The translations under genes were made by a program, and so were the position numbers. Under the pieces are notes generated by a model, which did not search any database, was not told where the DNA came from, and was given only the letters and a program-made list of their open reading frames with translations. This document shows, one piece after another, positions 50,478 through 59,243 of a DNA stretch of 64,000 nucleotides (positions are counted from its first letter, which is position 1; each line of letters begins with the position of its first letter). This DNA is from Actinacidiphila bryophytorum (lineage in GTDB: Bacteria; Actinomycetota; Actinomycetes; Streptomycetales; Streptomycetaceae): the NCBI RefSeq assembly GCF_016916835.1, contig NZ_JAFFIX010000030.1, forward strand, positions 1 to 64,000, read 5' to 3'.

Positions 50478-52943
50478 ATGGACGCTGAGCTTGCGAGCTT
50501 GTGGGGGCCGGGTTCCGCCGCGCTGGTCACCCTGCTGGTGACCGACACCTTCACCAGCGTCAAGGCCCGGCTCGGGCGGCTCTTCGGGCGTACGGACCCC
50601 GTCGGCGAAGCGGTGCTGCCCGGCGAGCTGGCGGAGGCCGGGCAGGACCTGGCCGCGGCCCGGGCGCGCGGCGACTCCGAGGCCGCCGGGAGCGCCGCGG
50701 CAGCACTGGAGGACGCCCTGCGGGCCGCGCTGACCACGCTGCTGCGGGAACGGCCCGACCTCGCACCGCAGTTGCGTGACCTGCTCGCCGAGGCGATCGG
50801 GCAGGAGCGGACCGCCACCGCCCCGCCGTCCCTCGCGGCGCAGCACCCCGCGCGGCTGCCGCGCATCACGGTGCGGCCGATGCGTCACTACCAGAACAAC
50901 GAGGACCTGCTGCTGCGGATGGACACCGTCGTGGCGGAACGCGCCGCCGCAGGCGTCCCGGCCTTCCTCTATCTGACCGGCATCCCGGGCATCGGCAAGG
51001 ACGCCCTGGCCCGCCGCTGGCTCCAGCGCAACGCGGGCGACCTGACAGGACCCCAGCTGGAGGCGTCCCTCGGGCGGGACACCCGCGGCAACCCGCCGTC
51101 GCCGGCCGCCGTGCTGGAGGGCTGGCTGCGCCGGCTCGGCGTGCCCGTACAGGACCTGCCCGCGGAACCCGCCGATCTGCTCGGCCTGCTCGCGCGCACC
51201 GTCCACGGCCGGCGTGCGGTCTTCCTGCTGACCGACGTCATGACCCCCGCCCAGGTCAGGCAGTTGGTGCCGGAGGACGGTGAACTGCCCGATAGCGTCG
51301 TGCTGCTGACCAGCCGCTCCCTGCTGCCGGGCCTGGTCGGCGGCTTCGACGCCGAGCCGCTGACGGTCGGCCCGCTGGACGGCGAGCACAGCCGCAGGCT
51401 GCTGGTGGGCGTCGGGCGGCTCGACCCGGACACCGCGGGCACCGAGGCCGTCCGGCAGATCACCGCCGGCTGCGACGGCCTGCCCCTCGCCCTGGTCGCG
51501 GTCGGGGCGCAACTGGCCGTCGGGCCGCCCGGCCTGGCGGAGGAGGTCGCGGCGGCACTGTCCCGTGCAGCGACCCGCATGGACGCCCTGTCCGCGGACA
51601 TGGACGAGGACATGTCCGTCTCCGCGGCCCTGACCCCCGGCTACCGCGACCTGGACCCGGAGACGGCCCGCGTCTACCGCAGCCTCGGCCTGCACCCCAC
51701 CGCCGAGTTCGAGACCGACGTGCTGCGCGCGGCGCTGCCCGACATGGAACTCGCCGCCCGGCACCGCGCATTACGGCGGCTGACCGCCGCAGGCCTGGTC
51801 CAGCCGGTGAGCGGCACCCGGTACCGTTTCGCGCACCCCCTCATCCACAGCCACGCCCTGGAGCGTGCACGGACCGAGGAGACCGCGGCCGCCCGCGACC
51901 GCGTCACGGACCAGGTCACCGCCTTCTACCTGGAGGTCCTTGAGCGTTCCGAGGCCGCACTGTCCGGCCGCCACCGGCACGACCCGGCCGGCGTCTACCC
52001 GGGCTACGCCCCGACCGCACCGGTCGACGAGGCGGCGGTGGTCGCAGGGCTCGAACGCCGCCACGACACCCTGTGCCAGGCGGTGCGGCTGGCCCACGAG
52101 GCCGGCCGCCACGAGCAGGCCTGGCGGATGGCCCAGGCCATGCACACCTACTTCCTCAAGACCCGCCGGCACACCGACTGGATCAGGGTCCACCAGTGGG
52201 GTGTCGCGTCGGCCCGCGAGACCAACGACCTGCTCGCGCTTGCCCGTATGCACTTCGAGACCGGTTTCGCCCACCAGGACCGATGCAGCGCCGACCGGCG
52301 CGACCCGCAGGAGGCCCGCACCCACCTGGACGCTGCCATGGAGCTGGTCGCCGCACCCGGCAGGACCCCCACCGAGGCCGAGCGCAGGACCCGGTCCAGC
52401 GCCCTGGAAGCCCTCGGCCTGCTCGCGGCCAAGATGGGCGCACCGCACGAGGCGCTGGCCCGTATCGACCAGGCGGCCGAAGCGCTCGGCGGCATCGCGC
52501 ACCCGCGTGGCCGCGCCCTCTTCGCCCTGCACCGCGGCACCTTCCACGCCCTGGCGGGCGAGCACGACCTGGCCGAGGCCCAACTGCTCGCCGCGCACGA
52601 CGGGTTCGCCGCCCTGGCCCCGCCCAACCGCTTCAACCAGGCCAAGGCGCTGACCCGTTACGCCGAGGACCGGCGCGCGGCCGGACTGACGGCCGCCGCA
52701 CTCGACGCGGCCGACCGGGCGCTCGCCGCACTCGATGGACAGGGCACGCCGTACCAGACGGCCGACATCCTGCTGCTGCGCGGCACCCTGCACGGCGAGT
52801 CCGGCGGCAGCGCCCGGGCAGCGGCGGACCTGGCCGCGGCCCGCGACATCTTCCGCGCCCTCACCAGCCCGCGCGCCGCCGACGCGGCCGGCCTGCTGGC
52901 CCGCTACGGCGGGGGAGCCTCACCCGGCGGCGACGTCGAGTAG
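50478..52943 (+). CDS. STAND-type NB-ARC ATPase with TPR-like repeats
   Basis: An 821-residue signal-transducing ATPase. Residues 1-110 form an unassigned N-terminal helical domain (begins MDAELASLWGPGSAALVTLL). The nucleotide domain spans about 130-370, with Walker A GIPGIGKDALA (Lys174), a Walker B-like RAVFLLTDV, and the GCDGLPLAL motif of NB-ARC proteins. A winged-helix region follows to about 480. From about 540 to 800 there are tandem helical pairs of TPR type, such as ALEALGLLAAKMGAPHEALARIDQA. STAND proteins act as ligand-triggered switches in regulation or antiphage defence. The N-terminus is not a nuclease or TIR that I recognise. It converges with the next gene, overlapping by 24 bp. 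Confidence 0.85.
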   Translation: MDAELASLWGPGSAALVTLLVTDTFTSVKARLGRLFGRTDPVGEAVLPGELAEAGQDLAAARARGDSEAAGSAAAALEDALRAALTTLLRERPDLAPQLRDLLAEAIGQERTATAPPSLAAQHPARLPRITVRPMRHYQNNEDLLLRMDTVVAERAAAGVPAFLYLTGIPGIGKDALARRWLQRNAGDLTGPQLEASLGRDTRGNPPSPAAVLEGWLRRLGVPVQDLPAEPADLLGLLARTVHGRRAVFLLTDVMTPAQVRQLVPEDGELPDSVVLLTSRSLLPGLVGGFDAEPLTVGPLDGEHSRRLLVGVGRLDPDTAGTEAVRQITAGCDGLPLALVAVGAQLAVGPPGLAEEVAAALSRAATRMDALSADMDEDMSVSAALTPGYRDLDPETARVYRSLGLHPTAEFETDVLRAALPDMELAARHRALRRLTAAGLVQPVSGTRYRFAHPLIHSHALERARTEETAAARDRVTDQVTAFYLEVLERSEAALSGRHRHDPAGVYPGYAPTAPVDEAAVVAGLERRHDTLCQAVRLAHEAGRHEQAWRMAQAMHTYFLKTRRHTDWIRVHQWGVASARETNDLLALARMHFETGFAHQDRCSADRRDPQEARTHLDAAMELVAAPGRTPTEAERRTRSSALEALGLLAAKMGAPHEALARIDQAAEALGGIAHPRGRALFALHRGTFHALAGEHDLAEAQLLAAHDGFAALAPPNRFNQAKALTRYAEDRRAAGLTAAALDAADRALAALDGQGTPYQTADILLLRGTLHGESGGSARAAADLAAARDIFRALTSPRAADAAGLLARYGGGASPGGDVE

Positions 52944-54659
52944 CCCGGTGCCGCAGCCCTCCCCGGTCCGCACCTCGATCCGCACCGGGTCCGCTCCCGC
53001 AGGCCCTGCCACCGCCATCACATGGTCGTGGACGACGGACGCCGCCGCGGCGGCCGTCGCCCACCACGGGCGCTCACCCGCCCACACCGCCCGCAGCGTG
53101 CGCCCGTCCCGCAGCACCAGCAGCGCACCGCCCGCGTCCTGTTCGACCGCGAGCAGCGCAAGGCCCGGGTACCGCCGGAAGACCGCACCCCAGGCGTCCG
53201 CACCCGCCGTCCGCAGCGGCCGGCCCGCCGGCACCGTCAGCACATCGGCGGACCCCACCCACTCCGTGTCCGGGTGGTCCACGTCGGCCAGCAGATGCGC
53301 CCCCGCCAAGTGCCGCTCCGCCGTCCCGCGCTGCAGCGCCGCGGGGAAGCGGCGCAGATGCGCCCTGCCGTCCCGCAGGCCCGTGGAGGCGAAGACCGGC
53401 GGCTCCGCGGGCAGCGCCCGCCCCACCGTGCCCGCGGGCAGCGGCACCAGCGACGGCACCGCGGGCCGCTCGGGCTCGGGCAGTTCGAGCCAGCCGTAGA
53501 ACAACTGCCGCAGCAGGGCCGCAGAACGGCCCGGATGCGACGTCAACGACTCCCGAACGACCTGCAGTTCGGCGTCTCCCGCCTGCCGGACGGCCGCGTC
53601 CTCCAACTGGGCCTGCACGCCGGTGTGCGGCAACAGCCGCGGCAGCAGCTCCCCGAGCCTGGCCATCGGCGACGACACCGCCACCTTCGCCTCGGCGAAG
53701 GCCCCCAGCACCGCGGGCACCCCGAGCCGGACCCCGTACAGCGTCAGCGAGCCGTGGTCGCCCAGCAGTCGATCCGCCGCCAGCAGCGCCGCCTTCCACG
53801 TCTGGCTGTCCGGCACCGGCAGGATCAGCCCGTGCTCCACCAGCGGCGCCAGCCAGCTCTGCATCTGCCAGGCCCCGTGCCCGTACCAGGCGTTGGGGTG
53901 TACCGCGGCCAGCACCCGGTATTCGTCCAGCGGGAGTTCGGCCAGTGCCCGCCGCAGCACCGCGCGGTCCGGATCACCGGCCGACAGGACGGAACCCTCG
54001 CCCCAGGTGGACGACACCACCACCAGCCGCTGCCCAGGCCGCACCCCCAACGCCCGCCGGTAGTCGGCCCGGAAGGGCGCACTGGCCTGCAACTGGTCGC
54101 AGCACGGGTCCCCGGCGACCACAGCGCGAGGCACCGCCTGCGGGCAGCTGACCGCCAGCCGCTCCCGCTGCTCCTCGTGCGACAGCACGATCGCCGACGG
54201 CACCACCCGGCCGTCGTGCATCAGCCACTCGGGCGACAGCCCGAAGGACACAGCGGGGCCGTCCCCGCCCTCCGGCGCGAGCCGCTTGCCGTAACCGGCG
54301 CCGTGCGGTGCCCCGATCAGCGGGGTCCGTAAACCGTGCAGGTCGCCGCCGCGGCTGGTGGCGATGGCGACGTCGAACATGCCGGCCTTCGCCTGCGCCC
54401 ACGGCACCTGCACCATCCCGCGGGCGGTGAGGAACTCCGCCGTCCCCGCGTCGAAGGCGGAGGAACCGGTGCAGGTGAAGACCGTCTCGACCCGCGGGTC
54501 GCCGGCGAACACCGCCAGCAGGTCCAGCAGCCGCGTCGCCGAGGTGACGTTGTGGACGACACCCAGCACGGTCCGCTGCGCCCGGACGCTCACCCAGCGG
54601 TCGCCGTCGGCGCGCGAGGACAGCGGCAGCGGCAGCCGTCCGTCTCCGCGACCCGTCAC
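52920..54659 (-). CDS. Large hypothetical protein, GT-B / glycerophosphotransferase-like
   Basis: A 579-residue soluble protein I cannot name with confidence. After an N-terminal Rossmann-like segment (RTVLGVVHNVTSATRLLDLLAVF) come APHGAGYGKRL, IVLSHEEQRERL, AGDPCCDQL, LVVVSSTWGEGSVL and DRLLGDHGSLTLYGVRLGVPAVLGAF. The order and spacing resemble the GT-B fold of CDP-glycerol glycerophosphotransferases (TagF/TagB), but a polymerase role is not shown. The C-terminal 130 residues form a separate unassigned region. The GTG at 54659 follows GGGGAG. It overlaps the convergent STAND gene by 24 bp. Confidence 0.7.
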   Translation of the reverse strand: MTGRGDGRLPLPLSSRADGDRWVSVRAQRTVLGVVHNVTSATRLLDLLAVFAGDPRVETVFTCTGSSAFDAGTAEFLTARGMVQVPWAQAKAGMFDVAIATSRGGDLHGLRTPLIGAPHGAGYGKRLAPEGGDGPAVSFGLSPEWLMHDGRVVPSAIVLSHEEQRERLAVSCPQAVPRAVVAGDPCCDQLQASAPFRADYRRALGVRPGQRLVVVSSTWGEGSVLSAGDPDRAVLRRALAELPLDEYRVLAAVHPNAWYGHGAWQMQSWLAPLVEHGLILPVPDSQTWKAALLAADRLLGDHGSLTLYGVRLGVPAVLGAFAEAKVAVSSPMARLGELLPRLLPHTGVQAQLEDAAVRQAGDAELQVVRESLTSHPGRSAALLRQLFYGWLELPEPERPAVPSLVPLPAGTVGRALPAEPPVFASTGLRDGRAHLRRFPAALQRGTAERHLAGAHLLADVDHPDTEWVGSADVLTVPAGRPLRTAGADAWGAVFRRYPGLALLAVEQDAGGALLVLRDGRTLRAVWAGERPWWATAAAAASVVHDHVMAVAGPAGADPVRIEVRTGEGCGTGLLDVAAG

Positions 54660-54761
54660 CGCACACCCACTCCCCAACCGGCCACACCATACCCGGCAGA
54701 CGATAACCCGCCGCCTGACGGGTACGGCCGCGCCGCTCCACGCCCGGCGCACCGGGCCGCA

Positions 54762-54777
54762 TCAACCGATCGGTTGA
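54762..54777. promoter_or_regulatory. Perfect 16-bp palindrome, TetR-operator-like
   Basis: TCAACCGATCGGTTGA is fully self-complementary and lies between the divergent GT-like and ABC exporter genes, 102 and 149 bp from their starts. CAACCGATCGGTTG-type sites are common TetR operators; no tetR gene is adjacent. Confidence 0.65.
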
Positions 54778-54926
54778 CCCCGCGGTCCACCGTCCGCCGC
54801 GGCACCGCACCCCCGTGGCCGATCCGCGGCGGCCGCCCCGCGCGGGAGCCTGCTCGCACGGGCGGCACAGCGCCCCCGCGGGGGCCGGCACCGGCCCCGC
54901 ACCACGCAGCGGAAAGGGCCAGGGGC

Positions 54927-55856
54927 ATGGCGGTCATCGAGGTCGAGCACCTGCACAAGAGCTACGGCGGCGACATCGCGGTGGACGACGTGTCCTTCAC
55001 CGTCGGCGAGGGGGAGATCTTCGGCATCCTCGGCCCGAACGGCGCGGGCAAGACCACCACGGTCGAGTGCCTGTCCGGGCTGCGGCCCGCCGACCGCGGC
55101 CGGCTGCGCGTCCTCGGCCTGGACCCGCGCACCGAACGGGACGCGGTACGCCGGGTGCTCGGCGTGCAGCTGCAGGAGAGCGGGCTGCCGGACAAGCTGC
55201 GGGTCCGCGAGGCCCTCGACCTCTTCGCGTCCTTCCACCCCGACCCGGCCGACATCCCGGCGCTGCTTGACCGCCTCGGCCTCGCGGCCAAGGCCGCCGC
55301 CCCCTACCGGACCCTGTCCGGCGGGCAGAAGCAGCGGCTGGCCATCGCCCTGGCCGTCGTCGGCCGGCCCAGGGTGGTCGTCCTGGACGAGCTGACCACC
55401 GGCCTCGACCCGCACGCCCGCCACGCCACCTGGGAACTGGTGGAGCAGATCCGTGCCGAGGGCGTGACCGTCGTGCTGGTCACCCACTTCATGGCGGAGG
55501 CCGAGCGGCTGTGCGACCGGGTCGCGCTGATCGACGCCGGGCGGGTGGTCGCCCTCGACACCCCCGCGGGCCTGGCCCGGCGGGCCGGGCAGCAGCAGCG
55601 GATGCGCTTCCGCCCGTCGGCGCCGCTGGACGAGGACACGCTGCGCGCGCTGCCCGAGGTCACCGCCGTCACCTGGCGCGGCCCGCAGCTGGAGGTCACC
55701 GGCACGGGCGACCTCGTCGTCGCCGTCACCTCGCTGCTCGCCAGGCGCCAGGTCATCGCCGCCGACCTGCGGGTCGACCAGGCCACCCTCGACGACGCCT
55801 TCATCGCCCTGACCGGCCGCGAGCACCCGCAGCCCGGCCCCGCGGGCACCCGCTGA
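54927..55856 (+). CDS. ABC exporter ATP-binding protein
   Basis: A 309-residue DrrA/CcmA-type ATPase. Walker A GPNGAGKTTT is near residues 37-46, signature LSGGQKQRL near 131-139, Walker B VVVLDELTTGLD near 150-161, and the H-loop is VTHFMAEAERLCD. The C-terminal 90 residues form the extra domain of the drug-exporter group. ATG 54927 follows AAAGGGCCAGGGG. Together with the downstream permease it should form an efflux pump; a histidine kinase and response regulator follow, a layout known for antibiotic or lipid stress response. Confidence 0.93.
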   Translation: MAVIEVEHLHKSYGGDIAVDDVSFTVGEGEIFGILGPNGAGKTTTVECLSGLRPADRGRLRVLGLDPRTERDAVRRVLGVQLQESGLPDKLRVREALDLFASFHPDPADIPALLDRLGLAAKAAAPYRTLSGGQKQRLAIALAVVGRPRVVVLDELTTGLDPHARHATWELVEQIRAEGVTVVLVTHFMAEAERLCDRVALIDAGRVVALDTPAGLARRAGQQQRMRFRPSAPLDEDTLRALPEVTAVTWRGPQLEVTGTGDLVVAVTSLLARRQVIAADLRVDQATLDDAFIALTGREHPQPGPAGTR

Positions 55857-55888
55857 CCGCCGACCCGCCCCGCCTCGAAGGAGACACC

Positions 55889-56647
55889 GTGACCGCCACC
55901 ACCGCCCCGCCCCGTATGACCGCCCGCGGCTTCCGCACCCTGACCGCGACCCAGGCCAGGCTGCTGCTGCGCGCGCCCGCCGCCCTGGTCTGGCTCGCCT
56001 TCCCGCTGCTGCTGCTCGTCGTCTTCGCCAACATCCCCGGTTTCCGCACCGCCGACGACGACCTCGGCGGCAGGAGCGTCCTGGACGTCTACGTGCCGAC
56101 GATCGCCGCCATGGTGCCGCTGTTCCTGGGCTGCACGGCACTGCCCGTGACCATGGCCGACCACCGCGAGAAGGGCTTCCTGCGCCGGCTGTCGGTCAGC
56201 CCCGTCCCGGCGGCCGGGATGCTCGCCGCCCTGCTGGCCGTCATCGCCGCGCTCGCCGCGGCGGGCGTCGCCGTGATCACCGTCGTCGGCAGCCTCGTCT
56301 ACCACGTGAAGGCCCCGGCCTCACCCGGCGCCGTCGTCGCCTCCTTCCTGCTCGGCACCACCGCGGTGCTCGCCGTCGGCCTGGTCGCAGCGGCCCTGGC
56401 CCGTACCTCGTCCGCCGCGAGCGGCATGGGTGTCCCGATGATGGTGCTGAACTTCTTCTTCAGCGGCCTGTACCTGCCGCTGGCCGAACTGCCGCATTCC
56501 GTGCAGGAGATCGGCCAGTACGTGCCCTTCGGCGCCGTCATGGCCGCCTGGGACGGCCGCGGCGCCCTGTGGGCGCACCTCGCGGTGCTCGCGGCGTACA
56601 CGGTGCTGGGCAGCCTGCTGGCCGCCCGGCTGTTCCGTTGGGAATGA
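55889..56647 (+). CDS. ABC exporter permease (ABC-2 type)
   Basis: A 252-residue membrane protein with six predicted helices. Landmarks are TATQARLLLRAPAALVWLAF (helix 1 entry), HREKGFLRRLSVSPVPA between helices 2 and 3, and MMVLNFFFSGLYLPLAELP near the C-terminal third. GTG start at 55889 follows GAAGGAG. It pairs with the ATPase gene 32 bp upstream. Substrate unknown. Confidence 0.92.
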   Translation: MTATTAPPRMTARGFRTLTATQARLLLRAPAALVWLAFPLLLLVVFANIPGFRTADDDLGGRSVLDVYVPTIAAMVPLFLGCTALPVTMADHREKGFLRRLSVSPVPAAGMLAALLAVIAALAAAGVAVITVVGSLVYHVKAPASPGAVVASFLLGTTAVLAVGLVAAALARTSSAASGMGVPMMVLNFFFSGLYLPLAELPHSVQEIGQYVPFGAVMAAWDGRGALWAHLAVLAAYTVLGSLLAARLFRWE

Positions 56648-56654
56648 TGGACGG

Positions 56655-57917
56655 GTGACGGCAGTGCGAGACGACGCCCCCGACGTGCGGTTCCAGCAGC
56701 TCCAGCGGCAGCTGCCCTTCGTCGGGCTGGCCGTCTCCCTGGTGCTGGCCCTCGCGCTTGGCCCGCACACCGCGGCCCACATGGCGCAGGCCTGCGGGCT
56801 GTCCGTTGCGACCGCCCTGTGGCTGTCCTTCATGCACGTCCCCTACCCGGCCCCCGAAGGGCAGCGCGCCAGGGCCGTCGTCTTCGTCGCCGGGCTGCTC
56901 GTCCTCATCGCCGCGCTGGTCACCCTCAGCCCGCTCTTCGGCTTCTTCGGCTTCACCGGCTACCTCCAGGTCGCGCTGCTGCCCCGCCCGCTGTGGGCGC
57001 CGGCCGTCGCGGTCAACGCGGCCCTGATGGCGACCACGCAGGTCGGGGGCGTCGCCAACCTGCACGGCGGCACCCTCGGCGTCTACGCGGGCCTGGTCGT
57101 GGTGAACGTGGTCTTCGCCGGCGTCATCACCTACCAGGGCATCGAGGAGGACCAGCGCAGCCGCAGACGCGCCGAGACGATCGGCGAACTGGCCGAGGCC
57201 AACCGCCGGCTGCGCGAGACGATGCAGGAGAACGCCGGGCTGCACGCCCAACTGGTCACCCAGGCCCGGGAGGCCGGCGTCCTGGACGAGCGGCAGCGGA
57301 TGGCAGGCGAGATCCACGACACCCTCGCGCAGGGCCTGACCGGCATCGTCACCCAGCTGGAGGCCGCGGAACGCTTCGACGCCGACCCCGTACGCCGCGC
57401 CCGGCACCGCGAACTGGCCAGGACCCTGGCCAGGGACAGCCTCGCCGAGGCCCGCCGCTCCGTGCAGGCGCTGCGCCCAGGACCGCTGGACCAGGCGGCC
57501 CACCTGCCCGGCGCCCTGGACGACCTCGCCAGGCGCTGGTCGCGCACCTCAGGGGTCACCGTCCGGGTCGAGGTCACCGGCAGCCCCGTACCGCTGCCGC
57601 CGCCGGTGGAGGTCGCGCTCTTCCGCACCGCACAGGAGGGCCTGGCCAACATCGCCAAGCACGCCGCCGCCTCCCGCGCGGGACTCACGCTCTCCTACAC
57701 CCACGAGGTCGTGATGCTCGACGTGCTGGACGACGGCACGGGCTTCGACAGCGCCCCCGCGGCCGACAGTTACGGCCTGACCGCCATGCGCCGCCGGCTC
57801 CACCAGGTCGGCGGCAGCCTGGAGATCGAGACCGCCCCGGGCGACGGCACCGCCCTGAGCGCCAGCGTCCCGGCCACCACGCAAACCCCGGCACATCCCG
57901 CAGCCGGCGACGCGTGA
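56655..57917 (+). CDS. Sensor histidine kinase, NarL/DesK type
   Basis: A 420-residue kinase. Four or five membrane helices lie within residues 20-155, a coiled coil follows, then the HisKA_3 box DERQRMAGEIHDTLAQG with phospho-acceptor His221, and a GHKL ATPase domain with NIAKHAAASRAGLTLSY and LDVLDDGTGFD. Without a large extracellular loop it may sense a membrane signal, like DesK. It begins 7 bp after the permease gene, so pump and sensor are co-transcribed. The cognate response regulator begins 369 bp further on. Confidence 0.93.
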   Translation: MTAVRDDAPDVRFQQLQRQLPFVGLAVSLVLALALGPHTAAHMAQACGLSVATALWLSFMHVPYPAPEGQRARAVVFVAGLLVLIAALVTLSPLFGFFGFTGYLQVALLPRPLWAPAVAVNAALMATTQVGGVANLHGGTLGVYAGLVVVNVVFAGVITYQGIEEDQRSRRRAETIGELAEANRRLRETMQENAGLHAQLVTQAREAGVLDERQRMAGEIHDTLAQGLTGIVTQLEAAERFDADPVRRARHRELARTLARDSLAEARRSVQALRPGPLDQAAHLPGALDDLARRWSRTSGVTVRVEVTGSPVPLPPPVEVALFRTAQEGLANIAKHAAASRAGLTLSYTHEVVMLDVLDDGTGFDSAPAADSYGLTAMRRRLHQVGGSLEIETAPGDGTALSASVPATTQTPAHPAAGDA

Positions 57918-58302
57918 CCCTGCGCCGCGTCCCGTGGCCGCTCACGACGCGCGAGCTCTCGCGGCGTCCGGCGGCCGACGGGCCGCGCCGGACTGCCTGC
58001 CGCGTCCGCTGGCCGTCCACGACACATGACCGCCCGCCACGTTCGGCGGAGCGCGCGCGTGACTGCCCGCCGCCACCGGACGCAGACGGGTGACCGTCGC
58101 CCGCATCCCGCGAAGGAAGAGGCGTGTGACCCTTTGCCGCGTCCGCGGCAAAGCAGCGGCGCCCCCGTCCGGCGGCCGTGCACGACGCGAAACCGCCCGC
58201 CCGGCCGGGAAGAGCACCTGACCGTACGCCGCGTCCCGGCGGAGAGCGGACGGCCGCCGCCCGCGTCCCGCGAGGGACAATGGCGTGTGACCATTCGCCT
58301 GC
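57911..58302 (+). repeat. Degenerate repeats resembling the response-regulator start region
   Basis: The 369-bp gap between kinase and regulator holds no gene but several related segments. A near 40-bp copy at 58101-58140 matches 58261-58302, the true ribosome site and start, sharing TCCCGCGA, GGA and GGCGTGTGACC. Shorter matches around TGACC-N4-GCCGCGTCC occur near 57915, 58127 and 58219. The pattern suggests local duplication followed by decay, or multiple protein- or RNA-binding units. Confidence 0.55.
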
Positions 58303-58922
58303 TCATCGTCGATGACCACCCCGTCGTCCGCGACGGCCTGCGCGGCGTCTTCGAGGGCGACCCGGACTTCACCGTCGCGGGCGAGGCCGCCGACGGGGGC
58401 GAAGCCGTCGACCGGGCCGCCGCCCTCGCCGTCGACGTCGTGCTGATGGACCTGCGGATGCCGCGCATGGGCGGCGTCGAGGCGATCAGGCTGCTCGCCG
58501 AGCGCGCCCCCGACATCCGCGTGCTGGTTCTGACCACCTACGACACCGACGCCGACGTGCTGCCCGCGATCGAGGCCGGCGCCACCGGCTACCTCCTCAA
58601 GGACGCCCCCCGCGAGGAACTCGTACGGGCCGTGCACGCCGCCCACCGCGGCGAGGCCGTCCTCGCCCCCACCGTCGCCCGCCGCATCCTCGGCCACGTC
58701 CGCACCCCGGCCCCCGCCCCGCCCGAGACCACCCCGACGGAACGCGAGCTGGAAATACTGCGCCTGGTCGCCGCCGGCACCACCAACAAGGAGGCGGCGC
58801 ACCGCCTGTTCATCAGCGAGGCCACCGTCAAGACCCACCTGCTGCACCTGTACGCCAAGCTCGGCGTACGCGACCGCGCCGCGGCGGTGGCCGCCGCGTA
58901 CAAGGCGGGCCTGCTCGACTGA
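58287..58922 (+). CDS. LuxR/NarL-family response regulator
   Basis: A 211-residue regulator. The receiver domain (residues 1-120) has the acidic pair Asp9-Asp10 and phospho-acceptor Asp55 in VLMDLRMPRMGG; the conserved Lys is in GYLLKDAP. The LuxR helix-turn-helix at about 145-205 contains LEILRLVAAGTTNKEAAHRLFISEATVKTH. The start is a GTG at 58287 in GTGTGACC; codons upstream to 58026 are noise. Partner of the upstream kinase, probably controlling the exporter. Confidence 0.93.
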   Translation: MTIRLLIVDDHPVVRDGLRGVFEGDPDFTVAGEAADGGEAVDRAAALAVDVVLMDLRMPRMGGVEAIRLLAERAPDIRVLVLTTYDTDADVLPAIEAGATGYLLKDAPREELVRAVHAAHRGEAVLAPTVARRILGHVRTPAPAPPETTPTERELEILRLVAAGTTNKEAAHRLFISEATVKTHLLHLYAKLGVRDRAAAVAAAYKAGLLD

Positions 58923-58999
58923 CATCCCCCGCCCGCAGGCGCCGCCGCCCGGAGCGGGGGATGATGAAAGGGACCGGCAGCCCAGGCCGGGAGGCAGCC

Positions 59000-59230
59000 A
59001 TGGACTATCCGGAAACGTACGAGCTGGTGTTCCACGCCGCCGCCGTCGAGGACGACGCGGTGCTGGTCCACCGCACCGACCGGGCCGGCGCCGGCGGCTA
59101 CCCCATCTACCAGGACGAAACCGGCATCGTCCGCGCCGAGATCAGCGCGGACGGCGAGGTCCGCATGGTCGCAAGCGGCGGCCACCAGACACCCGACATC
59201 CCCCTCGCGGTGCGCTGCGTACGCCGCTGA
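59000..59230 (+). CDS. Small DUF6296-like protein
   Basis: A 76-residue cytoplasmic protein with a beta-rich pattern: YELVFHAAAVEDDAVLVHRTD, GYPIYQDETGIVRAEISADGEVRMVASGG. It resembles a small streptomycete family I recall as DUF6296; that name is from memory and not checked. ATG 59000 follows GGGAGG. The function is unknown. It lies 77 bp after the response regulator and its stop is 13 bp from the convergent NhaA-Trx stop. Confidence 0.7.
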   Translation: MDYPETYELVFHAAAVEDDAVLVHRTDRAGAGGYPIYQDETGIVRAEISADGEVRMVASGGHQTPDIPLAVRCVRR

Positions 59231-59243
59231 CCGCGCCCGGCAC

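Noticed and set aside
48486..51764. Open frame of 1092 codons on the minus strand
   Set aside because: Antisense to cobF, cobK and the STAND gene; composition is Gly/Arg/Ala-rich with no domain.
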